NCBI RefSeq assembly: GCF_003590945.1
Contig: NZ_QYUK01000011.1
Coordinates: 1,206,001-1,270,000 of the forward strand
DNA from: Oleomonas cavernae
GTDB lineage: Bacteria; Pseudomonadota; Alphaproteobacteria; Zavarziniales; Zavarziniaceae
Direction: 5' to 3'
Length of the DNA: 64,000 nucleotides
Within the stretch, counting starts at the first letter, position 1. Every line of letters begins with the position of its first letter. The notes under the pieces were generated by a model. It made no database searches, was not told the origin of the DNA, and saw only the letters and a list, made by a program, of their open reading frames with translations. The position numbers were made by a program, and so were the translations under genes. Shown piece by piece: positions 48,159-57,820 of this stretch.

Positions 48159-48866
48159 TCAGGCGAGATCGACGATCGCCCGCATATCATTGGGCGCGTT
48201 CAAGACGATCGTGCCCTTGTCCATGCTGATCAGGCCGGCATCGCGCCAGGTCGCGAACTGCTTGTTCACGGCCTCGCGGGATGTGCCCACCAGCGCCCCC
48301 AACTCGCGCTGGGACAATTTCAGGCGCAGGCGCAGCGCGCCGCTTTCGAGTTTTTCGGCCGAGCTTTCCGCCAGGCTGACCAGCCATTTGGCCAGCCGCG
48401 CCTCGAGCGGCAGGAAGGCGCGATCCTCGATCACGCTGCTGGTCCAGCGCACGCGGGCGCACAGGATTTCCAGCAGGGAGAAGCACAGGTCGGGATTGGC
48501 GTGCATATAGGGCACGAACTGCCGCCGCGGGATATGGAGCAGGGTGGTCGGCCCCATGGCGGCGGCATCGGCCGAACGCGCCTTGCCGTCGATCAGGGCG
48601 ATTTCGCCGAACAGGTCGCCGCCTTCCAGCAGGTTCAAGGTGATCTCCCGCCCCTCGGCATCGCCGGCGAAGATGCGCACCTGGCCTTCGAGAATGCCAT
48701 AGAGGCCGTCGCCGTCGTCGCCCTTGGCGAAAATCAGCTCGTCGTCGCCGAAGCGGCGGATCGTGGAAAATCCGATCAGATCGTCCAGCACCTTTTCGGG
48801 TACATCACGCAACAGGAAGTGACGCGCCAAAAGCGTGCGTCGCTTCGCTCTTTCTTGCTCGTTCAT
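48159..48866 (-). CDS. Crp/Fnr family transcriptional regulator
   Basis: A 235-residue regulator. The N-terminal cyclic-nucleotide domain keeps the phosphate-binding cassette LFGEIALIDGKARSADAAA, typical of cAMP binders. The C-terminal helix-turn-helix is LSQRELGALVGTSREAVNKQ. No FNR-type cysteines are visible, so it is not an oxygen sensor. The start at 48866 (MNEQERAKRR) gives a normal length; a longer start at 48929 adds residues that do not fit. The gene is directly upstream of a cyclase-homology gene, suggesting a local cyclic-nucleotide circuit. Confidence 0.9.
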   Translation of the reverse strand: MNEQERAKRRTLLARHFLLRDVPEKVLDDLIGFSTIRRFGDDELIFAKGDDGDGLYGILEGQVRIFAGDAEGREITLNLLEGGDLFGEIALIDGKARSADAAAMGPTTLLHIPRRQFVPYMHANPDLCFSLLEILCARVRWTSSVIEDRAFLPLEARLAKWLVSLAESSAEKLESGALRLRLKLSQRELGALVGTSREAVNKQFATWRDAGLISMDKGTIVLNAPNDMRAIVDLA

Positions 48867-48970
48867 GCCCCCGTCCTTGGCGCAATGCCATCCGATGGGC
48901 ATATTGAGGCCTGTCGCGCCCAGGGCCAAGCCCGAAGCACCTTAAGGTTGGGCATAGCTCCCAGCCGCTG

Positions 48971-49909
48971 ATGAGGTTGTTCATGTCCGCCACCGCCGCC
49001 GATCCCGAACTCAGCCCCCTGGAAGCTATGGTCGCCCAGGCCAAGATCGAACTGGAGAAGGCGCCCGATGCCGCCGTCGCGGCGCGGCTGCTGGACGGCA
49101 GCCGCCGGCTGGTAGATGCCCTGATGTCGAGGCGGCTGGCAACCGAGGCCGCCGCCGTGCTCGATGAGGTGTGGGATCTGCCGGGTCTGGCCGATTTCGG
49201 CATCGAATCGGCGATCCTGGGCTTCCTCTCGGTACGTGTGCTCCAAGCCTCCAACCGGCACGAGGAAGCAATCGACCGGGCGATTGCCGCCTCGGCCCGG
49301 ATCGCCGCGACCAAGGGCGACGGTCGTGGCCTGGGGGCGCCGCTGCAGGCCGATCTGGCGCAAGCCCGTGCCGCCTCCTACGAGACCCTGGGCAGGCGGG
49401 AAGAGGCGCGCGACGCACAGGGCGAGGCGGTTGCCCGCCGCGCCGGCCTGATCGGCCGCAACGACCTGCCGGATCAGCGGGCGGGCCTCGCTTCGGCCCG
49501 CAATGCCCTGGGTCGCCTGCACCTGAGCTTGGGCAATCCGGATGCCGCGGTGGCGGAACTGGAAACCTGCCTAGCCGAACTGCACGAGATCGCCCAGGCG
49601 ACCGACGGCAACCTGCCGCCCATGCTGTTCAACGTCCACGCCGCCGCCTCCAACCGGCTGGGCCGGGCGCTGGTCGTGTCCGGCAAACCCTACGAGGCGC
49701 ATCCCCATCTGGTGACCTCGGTCGAGGCCATGCGCAGCCTGGTCAACGAGACGCGGAACCTAGGCCTGGTCGAGGATTTCCTGACCGCCCTGGGCGACCT
49801 GGAAAAGGCCGAACGCGAGATGGGCAACGACCGCGTCGCCGCCAACCTCGCCGCCGAGGCGGTGCGCTGGCGCGACCATGTAAAGGCCCAGCAGCAAGCG
49901 GGGCGGTAG
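48971..49909 (+). CDS. Helical repeat (TPR-like) protein
   Basis: A 312-residue cytoplasmic protein made of helix pairs resembling TPR repeats (SNRHEEAIDRAIAASARIAA, AASYETLGRREEARDAQGEA, ASARNALGRLHLSLGNPDAA). No catalytic domain or signal peptide. ATG at 48971 or 48983 is equally possible. It is divergent from the Crp gene (104 bases apart) and may be co-regulated. Role unknown, probably protein-protein binding. Confidence 0.75.
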   Translation: MRLFMSATAADPELSPLEAMVAQAKIELEKAPDAAVAARLLDGSRRLVDALMSRRLATEAAAVLDEVWDLPGLADFGIESAILGFLSVRVLQASNRHEEAIDRAIAASARIAATKGDGRGLGAPLQADLAQARAASYETLGRREEARDAQGEAVARRAGLIGRNDLPDQRAGLASARNALGRLHLSLGNPDAAVAELETCLAELHEIAQATDGNLPPMLFNVHAAASNRLGRALVVSGKPYEAHPHLVTSVEAMRSLVNETRNLGLVEDFLTALGDLEKAEREMGNDRVAANLAAEAVRWRDHVKAQQQAGR

Positions 49910-49915
49910 ACCCCA

Positions 49916-50003
49916 CAGGTGTCATCCCGGCGAAGGCCGGGATCCATTCTGGGCCAGCACGCGATGTCGCAATGGATCCCGGCCTTCGCCGGGATGACAC
50001 CTG
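49916..50003. repeat. Large perfect inverted repeat
   Basis: Two 33-base arms (49916-49948 and 49971-50003) are perfectly complementary, with AGGTGTCATCCCGGCGAAGG at the left end. A 22-base spacer lies between them. This motif (CATCCCGGCGAAGGCCGGGA) is a widely dispersed palindrome in alphaproteobacteria. It separates the convergent genes and will also form a strong transcript hairpin. Confidence 0.9.
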
Positions 50004-50022
50004 AGTGTAGTGGCCGTTCGCC

Positions 50023-52154
50023 TCACATCTTGCCTCCCATCGGCGGGGCCAGCTTCGGCGTCGGGCTGCTCTTGGCGATGTCGGGCAGGGGCACGCGCTC
50101 GATGTCCAGGTGCTCGGTCGAGGTGGCGCGGCGGCGGGCGTCGACGAAGCGGGCGAACAGGTTGCCGCCCTGGGCGAGCAGGGCCTGGGGCGAGCCGGTC
50201 GCGACAAAGCCGCCGTTCTCGATGCACACCACCTCGTCGGCCACGGCCGTGACGAAGTCCACGTCATGTTCCACCATGATGATGGTGACGTCGCGCGCCA
50301 GCTCCTTCAGCACCGAGACCAGGCGCGAGGTGGATTCCACATCGACGCCGGTGGATGGTTCGTCCAGCAGCAGGATCGCCGGGTTGAGGACCAGGGCGCG
50401 AGCCAAGGCCACCAGGCGGCGCTGGCCGCCCGACAGGGTGCCGGTGCCGGCCGCCTGGGTCACCGGGATCTCCAGTGGGTTGCCCTGGATCTTCACCAGG
50501 GCGTCCCACACGCCGACCCGGCGCAGGGCGGCGGTGATCTCGTCATCGGTGATGTCGGCCTTCACCAGCTCGAAATTCTTGCGCAGCGAGCCCAGCAGCA
50601 TCAGCGGAAACTGGGACAGGGTGACGACCTGGCGGCGCAGGGATTCGAGCGTATAGGCCGCGACCGGCTGGCCGCCGAGCATGACATCGCCGTTCTGCGG
50701 GTCGTAGAGCCGCACCAGCAGGCGCATGATCGAACTCTTGCCCGAGCCCGAGCCGCCGACGATGGCGGTGATGGCGTCGGCCCGGAACTTGTGGCTGACC
50801 CCGTTCAGGATGATCGGCGTCTTGGCCGGCGGGTAGCCGAAGATCACATTCTTCAGCTCGGCCGAGCGTTGCGTGATGGCGATATCCCGGGCAGCGGCGG
50901 CATCCTCGATTTCCGGCTTGGCGTCGATGATCTCGCCCACCGGGCGGATCATCGGCCAGTTCACCGACAGGCCGGTGAAGAACGTCACCAGTTCCTGGAT
51001 CGGCCCGACCACCAGCGGCACCATCAAGATCAGGCCCAGCAGGGCGCCGACCGGCGTCGAGGCATCGAAGGAGAAGGCGGCATAGATCAGGATGACCGTG
51101 GTCAGGATGGTCGACATCGAGCCCTGGAACTGCTGGGCCGCCTCGCGTCGCAGGGTCGCCCGCAGTTTCGCCCGCATGACCGAGGTCAGGCGCTCGGCGA
51201 TCGAGCGCGAGCGCTGGGCATGGGCACGCATCAACTGCACTTCCAGCGGCTGGGCGGTCGAATTGCCCAGCTCGTCGGCGAAGGCCGCCTCCTCGGCGCG
51301 GACCTGCTCGAAGGCGCGGCCGACCACGCCCGACAGCTTCCAGCCGATCAGCGGGATGATCACCACCAGGGCCAGCAGGACCCAGCGCATGAACGGCGGA
51401 ATGCCGGCGAAGGCGGCCAGGTTGTCGGCCAGGAAGACCCCGGCGGTCACCAGGCCGACGCCGCGGGTCAAGGGATAGGCCAGGATCTCGCGCAGGGTGA
51501 ACTGCGCGCCGGCCGAGAAATTGTTGATGATCTGGACCAGTTGCGGGCCGGTCACCTTGCCGTGGAAGATCGGCCCCAGCAGCAGCATGCGGTCGTGGAG
51601 CAGGCCGCGCAGGGTGACCAACATGCGTTCGTTCGACCAGGTGGTGATCAGCTTGCTGGCCATGGAGAGCAGGATCACCACCACCGCCAGCACGGCATAG
51701 AGCAGGGCCATCATGCGCGGGTCGACGATATTGCCGCCGGGCCCCGGCTTGCCTTCCAGGGCCGAGGTCAGCGACACCAGCACCTGTTGGGTATAGGGGG
51801 TGAGGCCGTTCACCAGGGCGCCGATGCCGACCGAGAGCAGGAACGGCAAGGGGCCGAGCGCGCCAGCATCAAGGCCCAGCGCACCAGCTTGCCAAAGTTC
51901 ATCGGCGTCGGCGGGAAGGGCAGGCCCGGAAAGCCCCCCATCGGCCCCTTCATGCCGCCGGCCGGCGGCATGCCCTTCATGGCACCCGGCGGCGGCATGG
52001 CCCCGGGCGGGGCACCTTTGGGCGCGCCGGCCAGGGGCAGGGGAATGCCCTGTGGACCCGGACCCGGGCCGGGCGTCGGCCCGCCCTTCAGGACGGCACC
52101 TGGCGGGATCTCGCCCTTGAGGGCTCCGGGCGGCGGATTGTCAATCGATGCCAT
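50023..52154 (-). CDS. ABC exporter (permease-ATPase fusion) with Pro/Gly-rich N-terminus, apparent frameshift
   Basis: A predicted 710-residue half-transporter. An N-terminal extension of about 90 residues is Pro/Gly/Met-rich (GAPPGAMPPPGAMKGMPP) and unlike standard exporters. A membrane domain of about six helices follows, then an ATPase: Walker A GGSGSGKSSIM, signature TLSGGQRRLVALA, Walker B ILLLDEPSTGVDVES and IMVEHDVDFV. One G missing at 51850-51853 joins the two frames. It overlaps the subtilase stop by 14 bases. No C39 peptidase domain is present, so the adjacent subtilase may do the processing. The cargo is unknown. Confidence 0.85.
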
Positions 52155-52917
52155 CGGCGCGCGCCTTCAGGATGGTTTTCAGTTCGAACTGACGCAATTC
52201 CGGCCAGCGCCCCAGGAACAGGCAGCACATGGCGCAGACCGTGGGGGTGGCAAAGCTGGTCCCGGTCTTCACCGTATAGCCGCCGCCCGGCGCCGGCACG
52301 GTCAACTCGTTGCCCAGGGCGGCGAATTCGATCAGGCCCTGGCCGATGAAATCGACCTCGTAGGACGAGGGCAGATCGTGATTGTCGACCGAGATCACAC
52401 TGGAGAATTCCGCCGGCAGGCCTTCGTCGGTGACCGGCACGTTGCGCTTGGCCGCGACCACCACCTGGTTGCGCTGATAGGCGCTTTCGCACAGCTTGTA
52501 GAGCGGCTCGCGCTGCGAGGCCGGGATGGCCAGGCTCATGTTCACCAGGCGCAGGCGCTGGGCCAGGATGTGGCGGAAGGCGACCAGCGAGGCGGTGGGA
52601 TCGCCCTTGTTGCGGGCGTCGAGCACGCGAATGTCGTGAATCCGGGCATTGGGCGCCATGCGCGCGATGATGCCGGCGACCGCGGTGCCGTGGCCGAAAG
52701 TGTCGTTGTTGATCCCCGTGCCCAGGGGCTGCACGGCAAGCTGGCCCACATCGCCTTCCACGGTCCATTGACTGACCACCCGGCCGGCCAGGTCGGGATG
52801 GGTGGCATCCACCCCTGAATCGATGACGGCAACCTCCACCGGCTCGAGCTCTCGGGTAGCCAGATCGCGGAAGTCGATCGCGGATGCTTCAAGAAGGAAC
52901 CGAGGCGGCATGTTCAT
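52141..52917 (-). CDS. S8 (subtilisin-like) serine peptidase, no signal peptide
   Basis: A 258-residue compact subtilase. The catalytic triad is complete: Asp in VAVIDSGVDATHPDLAG, His in DTFGHGTAVAGIIARM and Ser in TGTSFATPTVCAM. The oxyanion asparagine lies in VVAAKRNVPV. There is no signal peptide, no prodomain of the usual kind and no transmembrane segment, so it probably works in the cytoplasm. It lies between a GAF gene (6 bases upstream) and an ABC exporter gene (14-base overlap), which suggests it trims a peptide before export. Substrate unknown. Confidence 0.88.
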   Translation of the reverse strand: MNMPPRFLLEASAIDFRDLATRELEPVEVAVIDSGVDATHPDLAGRVVSQWTVEGDVGQLAVQPLGTGINNDTFGHGTAVAGIIARMAPNARIHDIRVLDARNKGDPTASLVAFRHILAQRLRLVNMSLAIPASQREPLYKLCESAYQRNQVVVAAKRNVPVTDEGLPAEFSSVISVDNHDLPSSYEVDFIGQGLIEFAALGNELTVPAPGGGYTVKTGTSFATPTVCAMCCLFLGRWPELRQFELKTILKARADGID

Positions 52918-52923
52918 GCGGCC

Positions 52924-53574
52924 TCAGGACGCGATGTCGACCATCTGCTCGAACAATTGGGCGAGGCGGGGCAGCCGGTCGGGCCGGGTCCGGGCCACCG
53001 TGCCCAGGGCGTTGAGGATGCGGGCTTCCTCGGGACCATAGCCGCCGGCGGTGGTGAGTTCGCCGCCGCGGTCGCCGGTCATGCTGCGCAGGCGGTTGTG
53101 CTGGTCCAGCATCAGGGCGGCGACGGTGGCGAAATTGCCATAGGCGCGGCCGTCGTCGGTGGTGAAGCGGTGGCCGCTCTTGAAGCGCACCGCCGTCAGC
53201 ACGCCGATCAGGGTGTCGCCCGAAACCATGGGGGCGGCGATGACCGCGCTGGGCTCGCCCTCGACGCCGGTCGCCTTGTTGGCATCGTCCACGGTCTTGA
53301 AGGTCGGCGCGCCGATCTGCACTTCGTGGGTCAGGGCGGCGAGGCCGGTCAGGCCGGCGCCGATCGGCACGCGCTGGCCGATCAGCGAGCCGGGGCCGTT
53401 GGCGACCATCACGAAGCGCAGGTCATTGGCATCGTGGTCATAGGCCAGGACCGAGCCTTCGGCGGCATCGACCGTGCGAATCGCCGTCTCGAGCAGCAGG
53501 CGCAGCACGCCTTCCTCGCGCGTGGACGGCGCGATGCCCAGATAGTGGCTCAACAGCGAACGGTCGGTGGTCAT
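52924..53574 (-). CDS. GAF-domain protein
   Basis: A 216-residue protein dominated by one GAF domain: LLETAIRTVDAAEGSVLAYD, NGPGSLIGQRVPIGAGLTGL and APMVSGDTLIGVLTAVRFKS. GAF domains bind small ligands such as cyclic nucleotides or nitrogen compounds. A short C-terminal helical tail (TVARTRPDRLPRLAQLFEQM) follows. It is first in the GAF-subtilase-ABC operon and could be its sensor, but has no output domain (no HTH, kinase or cyclase). Ligand unknown. Confidence 0.85.
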   Translation of the reverse strand: MTTDRSLLSHYLGIAPSTREEGVLRLLLETAIRTVDAAEGSVLAYDHDANDLRFVMVANGPGSLIGQRVPIGAGLTGLAALTHEVQIGAPTFKTVDDANKATGVEGEPSAVIAAPMVSGDTLIGVLTAVRFKSGHRFTTDDGRAYGNFATVAALMLDQHNRLRSMTGDRGGELTTAGGYGPEEARILNALGTVARTRPDRLPRLAQLFEQMVDIAS

Positions 53575-53728
53575 TGAGTTTCCCCCTTATTGACGGGCCG
53601 GAGTGTAGCAGCGTGATCGGCAAACTGCGACAGACGCCGGCCTGTTGGCTGTGAGCGAATTCATAGCGCGAAGCCGCGCGGCACGGCATGCTGGTTTCGT
53701 CTATCGACGGGCGGGAGGCCCCCGGGAC

Positions 53729-53992
53729 ATGGCGACGAGCGAATCGGGCGGCGGCACCACAATCCGGCGCGGGGTGAAAATCGATCCTGTGGACGAAGGC
53801 GCCATCGACATGGCCCGCCTGGGGCTCCTGCTGTCGCGCCCGCGCCCGATCGACGGCGTCGAACTCCAGGACTGGTACAGCGACTATGTCCAATGCCCCT
53901 GGTGCGGCCATGTCGGCCGGACCATGGGCCTGAACACCGACTTCTATGTCGACGTCGTCTGCGGCAGTTGCGGGGCGTATTTCAGGGCGTAG
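53729..53992 (+). CDS. Small zinc-ribbon-like protein (CPWCGH family), second copy
   Basis: An 87-residue paralogue of the protein at 27047-27292. The pattern QCPWCGHVGRTMGLNTDFYV, then VVCGSCGAYFRA is shared nearly residue by residue. The first 45 residues (TTIRRGVKIDPVDEGAIDMA) are similar in pattern but diverged. ATG at 53729 follows GGGAGGCCCCCGGGAC. It lies divergently from the GAF operon with about 150 bases between. Function unknown. Confidence 0.75.
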   Translation: MATSESGGGTTIRRGVKIDPVDEGAIDMARLGLLLSRPRPIDGVELQDWYSDYVQCPWCGHVGRTMGLNTDFYVDVVCGSCGAYFRA

Positions 53993-53996
53993 CGCG

Positions 53997-54179
53997 CTAC
54001 TTGTGGCAGCGGGGAACTTCGGTTTCGGCGTCGGTGCCCCAACTGTCCAGCCAGGTTTCGATTTCCTGCTGTGTCAGGTGAAGGCCGGTCTCCTGGTATT
54101 CGGCCCAGGCAGCGGCGGCCTCGTCTGCAAAGCTCACCCGTTGGGACATGTCCAGGATCTTGGGATCGGTCGTCGGCAT
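53997..54179 (-). CDS. Small antitoxin-like protein, orphan
   Basis: A 60-residue protein. The segment FADEAAAAWAEYQETGLHLT, followed by QQEIETWLDSWGTD and a terminal PRCHK, resembles small COG3905-type antitoxins whose partner is usually a ParE-like toxin. No toxin gene lies next to it on either side (the convergent zinc-ribbon gene starts where the toxin would be). It may be an orphan, or a regulator unrelated to toxins. Annotation rests on pattern only. Confidence 0.5.
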   Translation of the reverse strand: MPTTDPKILDMSQRVSFADEAAAAWAEYQETGLHLTQQEIETWLDSWGTDAETEVPRCHK

Positions 54180-54563
54180 TTCCGTATGTCCGGGATTTGA
54201 GGCTTCAGAGCATTACATTGGCGCCTGAACACCGCCACCCCTACCGTCATGGCCGGGCGAAGTCCCGGCCATCCACGTCGCCACGCAGCCTATGCCTTCG
54301 ACGGACTTGACTCAGCCGCCCGGACGACCGCGGGCTCGTGTGGCATCGAGACCGGCGCCGGTGCGCTTTTGGATGAAACCGCGCTCGAATTCTCCAAGAG
54401 CGCCGATGATTCCGAGCCCCTACAGCCATTCCTGAAAAGCGTTGACCTACGTCGCCCCAACGCGTCGCCTCTCGGAGACAACCAAGCGACGAATCTCCTC
54501 GACAGAATCAACGAATAGTATAGAATCTCCTGGTTTGGCAATGCGTCTTTTTTGGGGGTGGCT
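54180..54563. other. Intergenic region with a short palindrome
   Basis: A 384-base region. It contains ATGGCCGGG (54249-54257) / CCCGGCCAT (54264-54272), a dispersed palindrome related to the repeats elsewhere. Some open frames exist but none with a convincing start or family. The last 100 bases are more AT-rich and should hold the promoter of the CARDB gene; GGGGGTGGCT precedes its start. Confidence 0.5.
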
Positions 54564-57500
54564 ATGCCCGACCTTGACGTGCAGAACGCCGGCGACTCCT
54601 ATCCGCCGACCCTCAGCGCCTCCAGCATCGTCGCGGGCGGCAGCGTCACGCTCACCTACCGTCTCAGCAACTTCGGCCTCGACAGCGCACCGTCCTCGGT
54701 GACCGGCATCTACCGGTCGAGCGACAGCACCATTTCAACCAGCGACACACGGGTCGGCACCGACTCGAACGGGTCACTCGCCGCCAATACCGGCCGGACC
54801 GAGACTTTCACCGTCGACACCACCGGTTGGGCTGCCGGCAGCTATTACATCGGCGCGGTGGCGGACTACGCCAACGCCATCTCCGAGTCCAACGAGAGCA
54901 ACAACCCTCCAGCGGCGTCTGGCTGACCGTGACGGCGCCGCCTGTGCAGCTTCCCGACCTTGACGTGCAGAACGCCGGCGACTCCTATCCGCCGACCCTC
55001 AGCGCCTCCAGCGTCGTCGCGGGCGGCAGCGTCACGCTCACCTATCGTCTCAGCAACTTCGGCACGGGCAGCGCCCCGTCCTCGGTGACTGGCATCTACC
55101 GGTCGACCGACGGCACGATATCCACTGGCGACACACGGATCGGCACCGACTCGAACGGGTCACTCGCCGCCAATAGCGGCAGCACCGAGACGTTCACGAT
55201 CGACACTTCGGGCTGGACACCGGGGAGTTACTACATCGGCGCGGTGGCGGACTACAACAACGCCATCTCCGAGTCCAACGAGGGCAACAACCCCTCCAGC
55301 GGCGTCTGGCTGACCGTGACGGCGCCGCCTGTGCAGCTTCCCGACCTTGACGTACAGAACGCCGGCGACTCCTATCCGCCGACCCTCAGCGCCTCCAGCA
55401 TCGTCGCGGGCGGCAGCGTCACGCTCACCTACCGTCTCAGCAATTTCGGCACGGGCAGCGCCCCGTCCTCGGTGACCGGCATCTACCGGTCGAGCGACAG
55501 CACCATTTCGACCAGCGACACACGGGTCGGCACCGACTCGAACGGGTCACTCGCCGCCGATACCGGCCGGACCGAGACGTTCACCGTCGACACCACCGGT
55601 TGGGCTGCCGGCAGCTATTACATCGGCGCGGTGGCGGACTACAACAACGCCATCTCCGAGTCCAACGAGAGCAACAACCCCTCCAGCGGCGTCTGGCTGA
55701 CCGTGACGGCGCCGCCTGTGCAGCTTCCCGACCTTGACGTGCAGAACGCCGGCGACTCCTATCCGCCGACCCTCAGCGCCTCCAGCGTCGTCGCGGGCGG
55801 CAGCGTCACGCTCACCTACCGTCTCAGCAACTTCGGCACGGGCAGCGCCCCGTCCTCGGTGACAGGCATCTATCGGTCGACTGACGGCGCCATATCCACT
55901 GGCGACACGCGGATCGGCACCGACTCGAACGCGTCGCTCGCCGCCAATACCGGCCGGACCGAGACTTTCACCGTCGACACCACCGGGTGGGCTGCCGGCA
56001 GCTACTACATCGGCGCAGTGGCGGACTACGCCAACGCCATCTCCGAGTCCAACGAGAGCAACAACCCCTCCAGCGGCGTCTGGCTGACCGTAACGGCGCC
56101 GCCTGTGCAGCTTCCCGACCTTGACGTACAGAACGCCGGCGACTCCTATCCGCCGACCCTCAGCGCCTCCAGCGTCGTCGCGGGCGGCGGCGTCACGCTC
56201 ACCTACCGTCTCAGCAACTTCGGCACGGGCAGCGCCCCGTCCTCGGTGACAGGCATCTACCGGTCGAGCGACAGCACCATTTCGACCAGCGACACACGGG
56301 TCGGCACCGACTCGAACGGGTCACTCGCCGCCAATACCGGCCGGACCGAGACGTTCACGATCGACACCACCGGGTGGGCTGCCGGCAGCTATTACATCGG
56401 CGCGGTGGCGGACTACAACAAGGCCATCTCCGAGTCCAACGAGAGCAACAATCCCTCCAGTGGCGTCCGGCTGACCGTAACGGCGGCGCCTACGACGCCC
56501 GAGGTGACGGTTCTGGGCAATGCGGTGAGCATTGCCGATGGGGACACGACGCCGGTCGCCACCGATCACACCAACTTCGGCAGCGTCGAGGTCGGCAGCG
56601 CGGGCGTGACGCGGACCTTCACCGTGCGCAATGATGGCGGCGGCACGCTCAACCTGTCGAACCTGACGCTTCCCACAGGCTTCACCCTCGTCAACGGTCT
56701 GGTGACCTCGCTGGCCCCCGGCGCCACGGACACGTTCCGGGTGCGGATGGACGCAGCGACAGCCGGGACCAAGACCGGACAGATCACGTTCGCCAGCAAC
56801 GATCCCAACGAAAGCGCGTTCAACTTCGTCGTCACCGGGACGGTGACCGGAATGACGACGGACGCGGGCAACACGTTGGCGACGGCGACCGACTTGACAC
56901 TGGGCAATACGGTCTTGCAATCGGTCGGCAGCAGTCCGGACTCCAACGACTTCTTCCACTTCACGGCGGCCAGCAGCGGCCACGTTACGGCGAATCTGAC
57001 CGGACTGTCGGCAGACCTCGATATTCGGGCGCTGAACAGCAGCGGGACTCAGATCGTAGCGGGCGAACTGGAGGGCAATTCCAGCGAGTCGATCTCGTTC
57101 AATGTTACCGCCGGGCAGGTCTACTACTTGCACGTCGATCCCTTCGGCGTGGCGTCGTCCAACTACAGACTGGCTACGACGTTCATCAGTGGAGCGGCGT
57201 CTGCTACTGAAATGCTTGCGGAAGCTCGCAGTCACCTCGGGGAAGACTATTACTGGAGGTACCGTCTGAATGCGGATGGTTCTAGAACTTATACGACGTT
57301 CAATTCAACAACTATAAATGATGCCGACTTCTCAGGGCCTTGGGATTGCGCGGAGTTTGTCAGTTATTGCATCTATCAAGAGACTGGAAATAGGATCGGC
57401 CTCGCAGACCCAAGTAATCCCAGCTCATTTGAGTTCTCGTCCGCTGGATGGAAGTATGCCATTGCGAATGAACTTGGTGTTACCCAAGTCACTCTGCAGA

Positions 57501-57820
57501 CCGCTTTGGAAACTGTTGGCGCCGTAATCTGGATTGAAGAGCACGTTATGATGTCGGTAGGCAACGGTTATCAGATCATCGAAGCGAGTGCGCGGAAGTC
57601 TAGCGGAAAGTACTTTAGCGACGATCGCACGGTGTATTATGACCCATTGAACAAGTCGGCCACCCCAGGAGTTGTTTGGGATACAAATGATACAGCGTCC
57701 GTTTCTGATGATACTCCGATGGGAGTCGACATTGGGGATGTAACGTACCATGATTATACTGCATCGGAATTGGAGCATTTGCATGCAACCGCAGGTGTCG
57801 TTGATGCATTCTTGATTTGA
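54564..57820 (+). CDS. CARDB-repeat protein with ASH, PPC and NlpC/P60-like domains, apparent frameshift
   Basis: A predicted 1085-residue surface or secreted protein. Five CARDB modules (129 residues each) carry LDVQNAGDSYPPTLSASS, VTLTYRLSNFG and GSYYIGAVADYNNAISESN. Next come an ASH-like Ig domain (NFGSVEVGSAGVTRTFTVRN), a bacterial pre-peptidase C-terminal (PPC) domain (DSNDFFHFTAASSGHVTANL) and a catalytic-type region with GPWDCAEFVSYCIYQETG and HVMMSVGNGYQIIEASA, like NlpC/P60 or CHAP peptidoglycan hydrolases (Cys-His). One C missing from 54905-54907 breaks module 1. No signal peptide is seen. From about 57200 the DNA is clearly more AT-rich, suggesting a foreign 3' end. Confidence 0.8.
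54567..56500 (+). repeat. Five tandem coding repeats (CARDB modules)
   Basis: Repeat starts (CCCGACCTTGACG) are at 54567, 54953, 55340, 55727 and 56114. The last four are spaced by 387 bases exactly; the first by 386, showing a single lost base in copy 1. Copies are nearly identical in DNA, implying recent duplication or ongoing recombination. Confidence 0.95.

Noticed and set aside
54290-54541. Small gene upstream of the CARDB gene
   Set aside because: No ribosome-binding site, start or motif; open frames occur on both strands, as expected by chance.
54567-56500. CRISPR-like array from the regular repeats
   Set aside because: The period is 387 bases, a multiple of three, and the units are translated CARDB modules without spacers or cas genes.
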